DNA from: Acidovorax sp. 69
GTDB taxonomy: Bacteria > Pseudomonadota > Gammaproteobacteria > Burkholderiales > Burkholderiaceae_C
Reading direction: 5' to 3'
NCBI RefSeq assembly: GCF_002797445.1
Contig: NZ_PGEP01000001.1
Coordinates: 248,001 to 312,000 of the forward strand
DNA length: 64,000 bases
Shown here: positions 50,616-58,239 of the stretch, piece by piece
Position numbering within the stretch: the stretch's first letter is position 1
Layout of the letters: each line of letters begins with the position of its first letter
Notes under the pieces: generated by a model
Databases searched by the model: none
Seen by the model: only the letters and a program-made list of their open reading frames with translations
Told to the model about the DNA's origin: nothing
Made by a program: the position numbers and the translations under genes

Positions 50616-51596
50616 TTACTTGCCCTGCACGTAGGCGTTGCGCGTGGTCACCGCCAGGTCGGGGTAGTTGGCAAACATGCCGTCCATGCCCATGTCGAGG
50701 TACTTGCGGAACTCTGCAGCGGCCAGGGTGGCGTCGGCCTGGGCAAAGGTCCAGCCGTGTACCTTCAGGCCTGCGGCGTGGGCTTGGTCGATGAAGGTTT
50801 TGGTGAGGGGGTAGGTGCTGTTGTTGATAAGCACGCCCACGCCTTCAGTAAAGGCAGCCACTTCTTTCAGCGTGAGCACGCTCACACCCGTGGCGCCCGT
50901 TACGCCCATGCGCGCGCTGCCGTCGGCCGCAGTGGTGGCCACGCCCAGCAGCACCAGCGGCATCTTGTTGTTCTGCGCGATTTGTTTGGTGCGCAGGCTG
51001 CGCAGCGTGGCGTCGCTGAACGACTGGATGAAGAGCTTGCTGCCTGCGTTGTAGCCGCTGGCGTTCAGCGTCTTCAAGATGCCGTCTTCCATCACCGGGT
51101 CGGCCTGTTTCGCTTCGGGGTAGATGCCCACTTCGCGGCCCACGACGCTGCTCTGCTTTTTGGCAAAGTCCACCACTTCCTGAAAGGTGGGCACGCCAAA
51201 CGGGTTGGCGGCGCTGGGGGTAAAACTGGGGTAGGTGGTTTTGCCCGTGCCTGTGGGCACCACGGTCAGGGTTTTGATCTCGGCCAGGGTGAAGTCAGCC
51301 ACTTTGTAGGCGCCATTGCGCTGCGCAAAGAGCGTGGCCACGTTGGTGGTGCGGTTCAGCGTGTCGTCGTGGATGGCGACCAGCGCGCCGTCTTTGGTGA
51401 TTTGCAGATCGGGCTCGATGAAGTCGGTGCCCATGCGGATGGCCAGCTCGTAGCCGCCCAGGGTGTGTTCGGGCAAGTAGCCGCTGGCGCCCCGGTGGGC
51501 AATCACCTGGGGCTGTGCGGGTGCGTCATCGTTGCCGCCACATCCGGCAAGGACGAGGGCGGACAGGCAGACTGCGGCGAAGGAAAAAGCGTTCAT
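50616..51596 (-). CDS. Glycerophosphodiester phosphodiesterase, lipoprotein
   Basis: 326 residues. Lipoprotein signal with lipobox LAGC (Cys19). GDPD TIM-barrel: catalytic HRGASGYLPEHTL near residue 34, HDDTLNRTTN near 76, and C-terminal VHGWTFAQ. It hydrolyses glycerophosphodiesters to glycerol-3-phosphate and an alcohol, here at the membrane or periplasm. No glpT is nearby. A Gly-Asn-Asp linker follows the Cys. Confidence 0.9.
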   Translation of the reverse strand: MNAFSFAAVCLSALVLAGCGGNDDAPAQPQVIAHRGASGYLPEHTLGGYELAIRMGTDFIEPDLQITKDGALVAIHDDTLNRTTNVATLFAQRNGAYKVADFTLAEIKTLTVVPTGTGKTTYPSFTPSAANPFGVPTFQEVVDFAKKQSSVVGREVGIYPEAKQADPVMEDGILKTLNASGYNAGSKLFIQSFSDATLRSLRTKQIAQNNKMPLVLLGVATTAADGSARMGVTGATGVSVLTLKEVAAFTEGVGVLINNSTYPLTKTFIDQAHAAGLKVHGWTFAQADATLAAAEFRKYLDMGMDGMFANYPDLAVTTRNAYVQGK

Positions 51597-51847
51597 GGCG
51601 GGCGGGTCCAGTGCTTGAAAAAGAGGCCGACTCTATCGGCGCACCATGGCAGTCTGGTGACAAGGGCCAGCAGGTAGACACCTGCGCGACGCCCGTGCAA
51701 AAGCAGGCCCATCGCCCACATCAGGGCAGCGCAACCAAGGGGGGTGCCATCCATGTGACGGCGTCCGTCAAGTGCCTGGGGTGGAAGCGTTGTGCTGACG
51801 CAGGCCACCCTGGGCACTTGCAGGCGGCTGCGGCCCAGCGATGCTTG

Positions 51848-52189
51848 CTAAGGCGGCAGGGAAGTGACGGCGCCGTACACCGGCAGCTCCTGGCTGCCTT
51901 TGGGGCAAGGCTGGTCGGTGTAGCTGATGCGGCCGTCTTGCACACACTTGCGCGGCTGCGGGGCCACGGGTGCAGACGCACCGCCCCGCGCAGCGCGGGC
52001 CTGTGCCGCAGGCCGCTTGTCAGGCGGCAGGGTTTCGGGGCCGGGGCGGGTGACTTTCTTCCAGGCCTGCTCGGTCCACGGCCCTGCATGGGGCAGCCAC
52101 TGGTCGGATGTCCACCAGGCGGCCGCGGCGGCGGCAACCACGACCACCGCAATGGCGGTGAGAACGGTGCGTTCGGTGCGGCTGCGCAT
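51848..52189 (-). CDS. Membrane-anchored small protein with DUF4124-like C-terminus
   Basis: 113 residues. One N-terminal membrane helix (TVLTAIAVVVVAAAAAAWW), a Pro/Ala-rich linker, then RKCVQDGRISYTDQPCPKGS, the short Cys-containing strand pair typical of DUF4124 (K.....G...Y.D..C). Periplasmic, function unknown. Confidence 0.7.
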   Translation of the reverse strand: MRSRTERTVLTAIAVVVVAAAAAAWWTSDQWLPHAGPWTEQAWKKVTRPGPETLPPDKRPAAQARAARGGASAPVAPQPRKCVQDGRISYTDQPCPKGSQELPVYGAVTSLPP

Positions 52190-52241
52190 GGGGTGGGGTG
52201 CTGTAGAGGTAGCAGGTGCCTGCGGGGTGCGCGGACGTGCC

Positions 52242-52469
52242 CTAGCGCGTGCGCTGCTTAGTGACGTTCACGTCGATGTCGCCAAACACGGTGACACCGC
52301 TTCCGCCCGGCTGCGTGGGCGCAGCAGGGTCGCTGGAGCGCGCCGAACCCGGCGTGCTGCCGCAGCCCACCAGCACCCCGGCAACGCCCAAGGCGGCCAG
52401 CGCCGACAGCACGCAGCGCCAACGGGCACTGGCCGTGGTGCGGTGTACAGGGCGCGGTGCCGTGGTCAC
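52242..52469 (-). CDS. Small lipoprotein coupled to topB
   Basis: 75 residues. N-terminal basic stretch and hydrophobic segment (WRCVLSALAALGVAGVLVGC) with a lipobox LVGC near residue 36, then a Ser/Pro/Gly-rich mature part. Begins with GTG overlapping the topB stop (GTGA), so translation may be coupled. No family recognised. The basic leader is long for a lipoprotein, so an internal start is possible. Confidence 0.5.
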   Translation of the reverse strand: MTTAPRPVHRTTASARWRCVLSALAALGVAGVLVGCGSTPGSARSSDPAAPTQPGGSGVTVFGDIDVNVTKQRTR

Positions 52470-55390
52470 TCGCCGCCCAGGTGGTTGCCCAAAATGCCCG
52501 CCAGCTCGAACATGCCTGCGCTGTCCTTGCCGAACACGGCGCGCAGCTTGTCATCGGCGACGATGGTGCGCTTGTCTTTGGGGTCTTGCAGGTTGTGGGC
52601 CTTGATGTACTCCCACATCTTCTTGACCGCCTCGGGCCGGGCCACGGGCTCGGCGCCGATCACGGCGGCCAGCGCGGCGCTGGGGGCCTTGCCTGCGGCG
52701 GCCTTTCGCGGGGCCTTGGCAGCGGCGGTTTTGGTGGCTGGCGCTTTCTTGGCGGCGGCAGGTTTGGCGGCTTTTTTGGCTGTAGCGCTTGTCCTGCTTG
52801 CGCCAGCAGCTCCTGTTTTTGCAGCAGCGCCAGGGCGGGGCGGAAACTTGGATGGCGCAAACTCAAAGTTGACCTTGCCCGCTTCCTTGTCCCACGCCAG
52901 GTGGGCCTTGAACGCGCGGCGGGTGCGCATGCTCACAAACTTGTCGAGCAGGTCGGTCTTGCCGGTGGCCAGCAGCTTTTGCATCTGCTCACGCTCCACA
53001 GGCTGCTGCAGGATGATCTTGCCGCTCTTGAAGGTGCAGCTCGGTGTGGGTTGCGCAGCGGTGGGCACGGCCTTGCTGCACACAAAGTTGCTGCCGTGCT
53101 CGTGCACCTCTGAGCCGCAGATGGGGCAAGGGCCGAGCGCGGCGTCTTCGAACTCCACGATCTCGCCCGACTCTTCGCCCTTCTTGTCGTCGCCAAAGTC
53201 GAATTCGAGCTTGTAGTTGTGCGCCTCGTCGTCGTACTTGATGATGATCTCGGACGTGAAGGGCCAGCCCGCCTTGGAGCGGAAACCTTCCAGCGGGCCG
53301 ATCTTCTTGGTCGCCAACAGGGCATTGGCCTCGGCAGTTTCAAACGTGCGGCCTGCGGGCGACTTGCCAAAACTGAAGCCGCAGCCTTCCGAGCCGGGCT
53401 TGCCCACGCAGGCAAAGCGGCGGTAGTTTTCCTTCACCACGCCACCGCAATTGGGGCAAGGGGATTCGAGCGTGGCGTAGTCGCCGGGGATGGTGTCGCG
53501 GTCGTATTCCTTGGCCTTCTTGACCATGCGCTCGGTCATGCTGGCAATGCCCGCCATGAAGTCTTCGCGGGTGAGCAGGCCCTTTTCCATTTGCGAGAGC
53601 TTGAACTCCCATTCGCCGGTCAGGTCGGCGCGGCACAGTTCTTCGACCTCCAGCCCGCGCAGCAGCGTCATGAGCTGAAACGCCTTGGCCGTGGGGATGA
53701 TTTCGCGGCCTTCGCGCAGCATGTACTTTTCGGTCAACAAGCCTTCGATGGTGGCTGCGCGCGTGGCAGGCGTACCCAGGCCCTTTTCCTGCATGGCTTC
53801 ACGCAATTCTTCGTCGTCGATCTGCTTGCCGGCGCTTTCCATGGCGCCCAGCAGCGTGGCTTCAGAGTAGCGTGCGGGGGGCTTGGTCTTGAGCCCCTTG
53901 GGGTCGACGGCCAGGGTGTTGACCATTTCGCCGGGCTTCACCGGCACCAGGTTCTGGCCCTTGTCACCCTCTTTGCCGCCCTCGACTTCGTCGGCCGCTT
54001 CCTTGCCGTAGATGGCCAGCCAGCCGGGCTTGACCAGCACCTTGCCTTCGGTCTTGAAACTGTGGGGCGCCACGGTGGAAATGCGGGTGGTGACCGTGTA
54101 TTCCGCACTGGGGAAGAACACGGCCATGAAGCGGCGCACCACCAGGTCGTACAGCTTTTGCTCGGCTTCAGACAGACCACTGGGCGCCTGCAGCGTGGGG
54201 ATGATGGCAAAGTGATCGCTCACCTTGCTGTTGTCAAAGATGCGCTTGCTGGGCCGGATGTAGTTGTTGTTGAGCGCGGTGAGCGCGTGCGGGGCCAGGT
54301 GGCGCATGCCACTGTCGGCCAGCATCTCGAAGGTCTGCTTGGCCACGGGCAGGTAGTCTTCCGGCAGCGCGCGCGAGTCGGTCCGCGGGTAGGTCAGGGC
54401 CTTGTGGCGCTCGTACAGGCTTTGCGCCAGCGCCAGTGTGGTCTTGGCACTGAAACCGAACTTGCCGTTGGCCTCGCGCTGCAGGCTGGTCAGGTCAAAC
54501 AACAGGGGCGATGCCTGCGTGGTGGGCTTGCTCTCTTCGGTGACCGTGGCTTGCTTGCCGCGCACGGCGTTGGCAATGGCGGTGGCTTCGGCGGCGGACC
54601 ATGTGCGGTCGGCGCGGGCTTCGACGTCTTCGCTTTTCTTCCACTTGGGGTCGAACCACTTGGCGGGGTATTCACCGGCCTGCGCGCCAAAGGTGGCGTG
54701 GATTTCCCAGTAGTCGCGGCTGATGAACTTGCGGATCTTTTCTTCACGCTCCACCACCAGCGACAGTGTGGGCGTCTGCACGCGACCCACGGTGGTGAGG
54801 AAGAACCCGCCGTCGCGCGAGTTGAACGCCGTCATGGCGCGCGTGCCGTTGATGCCCACCAGCCAGTCGGCCTCAGACCGGCTGCGCGCGGCGTGGGCCA
54901 GGCCTGCCATCTGCTGCTCCGTGCGCAGGGCGTCAAAGCCGTCGCGGATGGCCTGGGGCGTCATGGACTGCAGCCACAGCCGCTTGACGGGCTTGCCCAG
55001 AGGCTTGGCACCACCGGCGTACTGCTCGATCAGGCGGAAGATCAGCTCGCCCTCGCGGCCCGCGTCACAGGCGTTGATGAGTTGCGTGACGTCCTTGCGC
55101 TTGGCCTGCTTGACCACCGCGTTCAGGCGCGTCTTGGTCTTGTCCACGGGCTTCAAATCGAAGTACGGCGGGATGACGGGCAGGTGCGCAAAGCTCCACT
55201 TGCCGCGCTTCACGTCGAATTCTTCGGGCGCCTGGATCTCCACCAGGTGGCCCACGGCGCTGGTGACTACATAGCGGTCGTTCTCGAAGTGGTCGTCGTG
55301 CTTGTCGAACTTGCCGGCCACGGGGGTCAGTGCGCGCACGATGTCTTGCGCGACGGATGGTTTTTCTGCAATTACCAGGGTCTTGGTCAT
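52466..55390 (-). CDS. topB: DNA topoisomerase III with C-terminal SWIB domain
   Basis: 974 residues, longer than E. coli TopB (about 650). TOPRIM start IAEKPSVAQDI and acidic DAGREGE; catalytic Tyr in YPRTDSRALPEDY. Two Cys-rich topoisomerase zinc modules (CPNCGGVV, CPICGSEV) follow, then a Lys/Ala-rich linker (about 850-895), then a SWIB/MDM2 domain (VKKMWEYIKAHNLQDPKDKR; LRAVFG) at the end. It relaxes negative supercoils and unlinks single-stranded crossings. ATG 55390 matches the family start. The linker contains an in-frame copy of the dispersed hairpin repeat. Divergent from the SET-domain gene. Confidence 0.94.
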   Translation of the reverse strand: MTKTLVIAEKPSVAQDIVRALTPVAGKFDKHDDHFENDRYVVTSAVGHLVEIQAPEEFDVKRGKWSFAHLPVIPPYFDLKPVDKTKTRLNAVVKQAKRKDVTQLINACDAGREGELIFRLIEQYAGGAKPLGKPVKRLWLQSMTPQAIRDGFDALRTEQQMAGLAHAARSRSEADWLVGINGTRAMTAFNSRDGGFFLTTVGRVQTPTLSLVVEREEKIRKFISRDYWEIHATFGAQAGEYPAKWFDPKWKKSEDVEARADRTWSAAEATAIANAVRGKQATVTEESKPTTQASPLLFDLTSLQREANGKFGFSAKTTLALAQSLYERHKALTYPRTDSRALPEDYLPVAKQTFEMLADSGMRHLAPHALTALNNNYIRPSKRIFDNSKVSDHFAIIPTLQAPSGLSEAEQKLYDLVVRRFMAVFFPSAEYTVTTRISTVAPHSFKTEGKVLVKPGWLAIYGKEAADEVEGGKEGDKGQNLVPVKPGEMVNTLAVDPKGLKTKPPARYSEATLLGAMESAGKQIDDEELREAMQEKGLGTPATRAATIEGLLTEKYMLREGREIIPTAKAFQLMTLLRGLEVEELCRADLTGEWEFKLSQMEKGLLTREDFMAGIASMTERMVKKAKEYDRDTIPGDYATLESPCPNCGGVVKENYRRFACVGKPGSEGCGFSFGKSPAGRTFETAEANALLATKKIGPLEGFRSKAGWPFTSEIIIKYDDEAHNYKLEFDFGDDKKGEESGEIVEFEDAALGPCPICGSEVHEHGSNFVCSKAVPTAAQPTPSCTFKSGKIILQQPVEREQMQKLLATGKTDLLDKFVSMRTRRAFKAHLAWDKEAGKVNFEFAPSKFPPRPGAAAKTGAAGASRTSATAKKAAKPAAAKKAPATKTAAAKAPRKAAAGKAPSAALAAVIGAEPVARPEAVKKMWEYIKAHNLQDPKDKRTIVADDKLRAVFGKDSAGMFELAGILGNHLGGE
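52778..52820 (+). repeat. Dispersed hairpin repeat embedded in the topB coding sequence
   Basis: GGCTGTAGCGCTTGTCCTGC, then TTGCGCCAGCAGCTCCTG and TTTTT lines up with the intergenic family along its whole core. On the topB strand it encodes about 14 residues (roughly 857-871, including TGAAGASRTSATA) of the disordered linker and keeps the frame open. Confidence 0.65.
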
Positions 55391-55452
55391 TTTGGGGCTC
55401 TCGCCAGTCAATCTGGTTGCCCGGGTTCCGGGCGCTTCTACAATTCGGTTCT

Positions 55453-55499
55453 TACGCGCACGTACACGCATACACGCGCACGCACACATGTGTGTGCAC
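55453..55499. other. 47-bp perfect alternating purine-pyrimidine tract (Z-DNA-prone)
   Basis: Every step from 55453 to 55499 alternates pyrimidine and purine, built from CG, CA and TG steps, and includes the 12-bp palindrome CACACATGTGTG (55483-55494). It lies in the 133-bp gap between divergent topB and the SET gene, where negative supercoiling from two outgoing promoters would favour left-handed DNA or cruciforms. Confidence 0.75.
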
Positions 55500-55523
55500 T
55501 ATCAAGTTAACAGAGTTTTTGCC

Positions 55524-56147
55524 ATGCCCCGCTCCGCATCGCCTTCTACCCCTACCCCCGTGCCGGGCCGCCGCATCCAGACGCGACGCTCGGGAGTGCA
55601 TGGCAAAGGGGTGTTTGCGGTGCAGGATATTGCAGAGGGCGAAGTCCTTGTGGAGTACACGGGCGAGGTGATTGGCTGGCAGGAGGCGCAGGACCGCCAC
55701 CCGCACGACCCCCTGCAACCCAACCACACGTTTTACTTTCATGTGGATGAAGACCACGTGATCGACGCAAAGTTCGGCGGCAACTCGTCGCGCTGGATCA
55801 ACCACAGTTGCAACCCCAACTGCTACGCCGACGAACAAGGCCACCGCATCTTCATCACGGCGCTGCGCAACATCAAGGCGGGTGAAGAGCTGAACTACGA
55901 CTACGGCCTGATCATTGAAGAGCGCTACACCCCCAAGCTCAAGGCCGAGTACCCCTGCTGGTGTGGCAGCAAGAACTGCCGGGGCACGTTGCTGGCTCCC
56001 AAGCGTGGCTGGGCGCCGCCGGTGCCGCTGCCGCCGTCCAAGCCCGCCGCCAAGGCGCGCAAGGCCACGGGCACTGTGCAGACAACCGGTGCCAAGCCCG
56101 GCGCCAAGGTCTCTACAAAGACCCCCTCCCGAGGTCCGTCCCGGTGA
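55524..56147 (+). CDS. SET-domain protein (lysine methyltransferase-like)
   Basis: 207 residues. SET core: GVHGKGVFAVQDIAEGEVLV (SAM site N-part), NHSCNPNC, GEELNYDYG (catalytic Tyr) and a post-SET Cys cluster CWCGSKNCRG with another Cys in NHSCNPNC, able to bind zinc. The C-terminal 40 residues are Lys/Ala/Pro-rich. The domain resembles eukaryotic histone methylases; the target in bacteria is unknown, and a basic nucleoid protein or the TopB tail is a guess. ATG 55524; birA starts in the stop codon. Confidence 0.87.
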   Translation: MPRSASPSTPTPVPGRRIQTRRSGVHGKGVFAVQDIAEGEVLVEYTGEVIGWQEAQDRHPHDPLQPNHTFYFHVDEDHVIDAKFGGNSSRWINHSCNPNCYADEQGHRIFITALRNIKAGEELNYDYGLIIEERYTPKLKAEYPCWCGSKNCRGTLLAPKRGWAPPVPLPPSKPAAKARKATGTVQTTGAKPGAKVSTKTPSRGPSR

Positions 56148-57028
56148 GCGCCGCCCTCATCCGCTGGCCTGCAGAGGCCATCTGGGAGGCTGTGGCGCCC
56201 CTGCTGCCCGGTTTTACAGTGGAGGTGTTGCCCACCATCGATTCGACCAACACCGAGCTGATGCGCCGTGCGCGCGCCGGGCAATGTGAACCCACTCTGC
56301 TGGTGGCCGAGCAGCAGACCGCAGGGCGGGGGCGGCTGGGGCGGGTGTGGCAAAGCGATGTGGGCGCGTCGCTGATGATGTCGCTGGGCTTGCCGCTGGC
56401 GCCCGTCGATTGGTCAGGCCTGTCGCTGGCCGTGGGGGTGAGCGTGGCTGAAAGCCTGCAGCCTGTGTTGCCTGCCCTGGGCGCAGGGCAGCCTGCGCGC
56501 GTGGGGCTCAAGTGGCCCAATGATTTGTGGCTGGGTGGTGGCAATGCAGCGGCGGGCGACCGCAAGCTCGGCGGCATCCTGGTGGAGACGGCCAGTTTTG
56601 TGACGCCCCAGACGGCAGCCTCGCAGGCCATCACCAGTACCGGTACAAGTACCAGCATCGCGCGGTATGTGGTGGTGGGCATTGGCATCAACGTGCTGCC
56701 GCGCAGCCCCGAAGGCATGAGCATGCCCCCTGGCAGTCTGCAGGATGTGGAGACCGGCCTGGACGCACCCACGGCCTTGCTGCGCATCGTGCCGCCGCTG
56801 GTGGCCATGCTGCAGTCGTTTGCGGGCTATGGATTTGCGCCCATGCAGCCCCGCTTTGCGGCGCGCGACGTGCTGCAGGGCCGGGCCGTGACGCTCAGCG
56901 ACGGCCACACGGGCACCGCGCACGGCGTGGGCGACGATGGTGCGTTGCTGGTGCACACGGCTGGCGGCATGCAGGCCATCACCAGCTCCGAAATCAGCGT
57001 GCGGCCCAGCGCCGTGCCCCCGGTATGA
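56144..57028 (+). CDS. birA: Biotin--[acetyl-CoA-carboxylase] ligase
   Basis: 294 residues. Ligase domain without N-terminal HTH: biotinyl-AMP loop GRGRLGR, KWPNDLW, KLGGILVE and GIGINVL, then the small C-terminal SH3-like domain. It attaches biotin to acetyl-CoA carboxylase. A Ser/Thr-rich insertion (ASQAITSTGTSTSIA) is found between the KLGGILVE and GIGINV strands. GTG start overlaps the SET stop (GTGA). Confidence 0.92.
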   Translation: MSAALIRWPAEAIWEAVAPLLPGFTVEVLPTIDSTNTELMRRARAGQCEPTLLVAEQQTAGRGRLGRVWQSDVGASLMMSLGLPLAPVDWSGLSLAVGVSVAESLQPVLPALGAGQPARVGLKWPNDLWLGGGNAAAGDRKLGGILVETASFVTPQTAASQAITSTGTSTSIARYVVVGIGINVLPRSPEGMSMPPGSLQDVETGLDAPTALLRIVPPLVAMLQSFAGYGFAPMQPRFAARDVLQGRAVTLSDGHTGTAHGVGDDGALLVHTAGGMQAITSSEISVRPSAVPPV

Positions 57029-57086
57029 ATCCCCTGCGAGACCGTCATCAGGTTCTGATGACCCGACCATCGAAAGGCCCTGCCCC

Positions 57087-57799
57087 ATGTTGCGTCTTGC
57101 CGTGATGGCACTGCTGCTGGCCAACGCGGGTTACTACGCGTGGTCGCAGGGCCTGCTCAAGAATTGGGGATTTGCCCCTGAAGAACAGGCCGAGCCGCAG
57201 CGCATGGAGCAGCAGATCCGCCCCGAAACGCTGCAGATCCTGAAGGTGAACCCGGGCAAGACCTCGTCCATCACCCCAGCCCCCCCGCCTCCGCCGCGCT
57301 CGCAGCAACCACCGCCAGCGCGGCGGACGCAGTCCCCTCCCCGCCCGCCGATTTTGCCGAATGCCTGCAGGCCGGCGTGTTTGACGACCGCCAGGCCGAG
57401 GCCCTGCGCACCGCTGCCGCAGGCCTGCCTCAGGGCAGCTGGGCACTGGAGTCCACACCCATTGCGGGCCGCTGGATGGTTTACATGGGTCGCTTCGACG
57501 ATGTGGAAACCCTGGACAAAAAGCGCGCAGAACTGCGGGCGCGCAATGTGAACTTTGACCGCGCGGGCGGCACGCTGGAGCTGGGCCTGTCGCTGGGCCG
57601 CTTTTCGTCCGAAGAGGCGGCCAAGCGTGAGTTGGTGAACCTGGGCAACAAAGGGGTGCGCACGGCCCGCGTGATCCAGGAGCGCCCCGAATCCCCTGGC
57701 TTCACGTTGCGCCTGCCCTCCGTGACCGACGCGCTGCGGCCGCAGCTGGACGCCCTGCGCTCCGCCATGGCCGGCAAGACGCTGCGCACCTGCGGCTGA
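57087..57799 (+). pseudogene. SPOR-like membrane-anchored protein broken by a one-base frameshift
   Basis: The first frame gives MLRLAVMALLLANAGYYAWS (membrane anchor) and EEQAEPQRMEQQIRPETLQI. After the run of seven C at 57290-57296 the sense moves to another frame: PASAALAATTASAADAV, then ADFAECLQAGVFDDRQ and SPOR-like repeats RWMVYMGRFDDVETLDKKR and GLSLGRFSSEEAAKRELV. Eight C would restore one frame of about 238 residues. Family: cell-division/peptidoglycan-binding SPOR-like proteins that usually follow birA and a pantothenate kinase in burkholderias. May be intact in the living cell. Confidence 0.78.
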
Positions 57800-58239
57800 G
57801 CCCGCCCCGCTTGCCACATCGGCCACTTGCTGGCGCGCCGTTGTACTGCCCCCCAAGCGCCCCTACCGCGCGTTCCCTGGCCAGATGGAGCGCACCTGTT
57901 CACCATGACCGAAGAAGCCTCCTTGCTCCACCGCGATCAACACGGCGAGTCGTATGCCACCTGTGCGTGTGCGGTCACTTGTGCAGGCACCCCTTGCAGC
58001 GCTGCGGGAGATGCCGCATGCGCTGGAGCTCGACTACGGCATTTCGCGTTGTGGGCAGTGGGACCATGACCCCGTCAGCGGGAACGCTGACCTTCTCGGA
58101 GGCGGGTGTGGTGGCCGAGGTGCTGGGTGCGCAAGGGGGGTATCGCGTGCCCAAGGCCCGTGGTTTTCTCTCCATGGCGCTGACGTCGGTGCAACGGGTG
58201 GGCTGCACCGTGCGATCAGCCTGCGCACCGATCAGCGGG
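57800..58239. other. 440-bp region with no intact gene; possible gene debris
   Basis: Three overlapping short plus-strand frames show coding-like composition that shifts between frames: MTEEASLLHRDQHGESYA (57905), then VRSLVQAPLAALREMPHALE and LDYGISRCGQWDHDPVSG (from 57954), then AGVVAEVLGAQGGYRVPKAR and GFLSMALTSVQRVGCTV. This pattern suggests a frameshifted gene, but I recognise no family. It ends at the convergent histidine-kinase stop. Confidence 0.35.

Noticed and set aside
51597..51847. Possible small gene between the GDPD and DUF4124-like genes
   Set aside because: The only frame (about 75 codons, minus strand) has no ribosome site, no domain and lies mostly in the leader of the GDPD gene.
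53219..55510. A very long open frame (about 760 codons) on the plus strand across topB
   Set aside because: Antisense to a clear topoisomerase gene; high GC keeps the opposite frame open. Its translation is rich in His, Gly and Arg with no domain.
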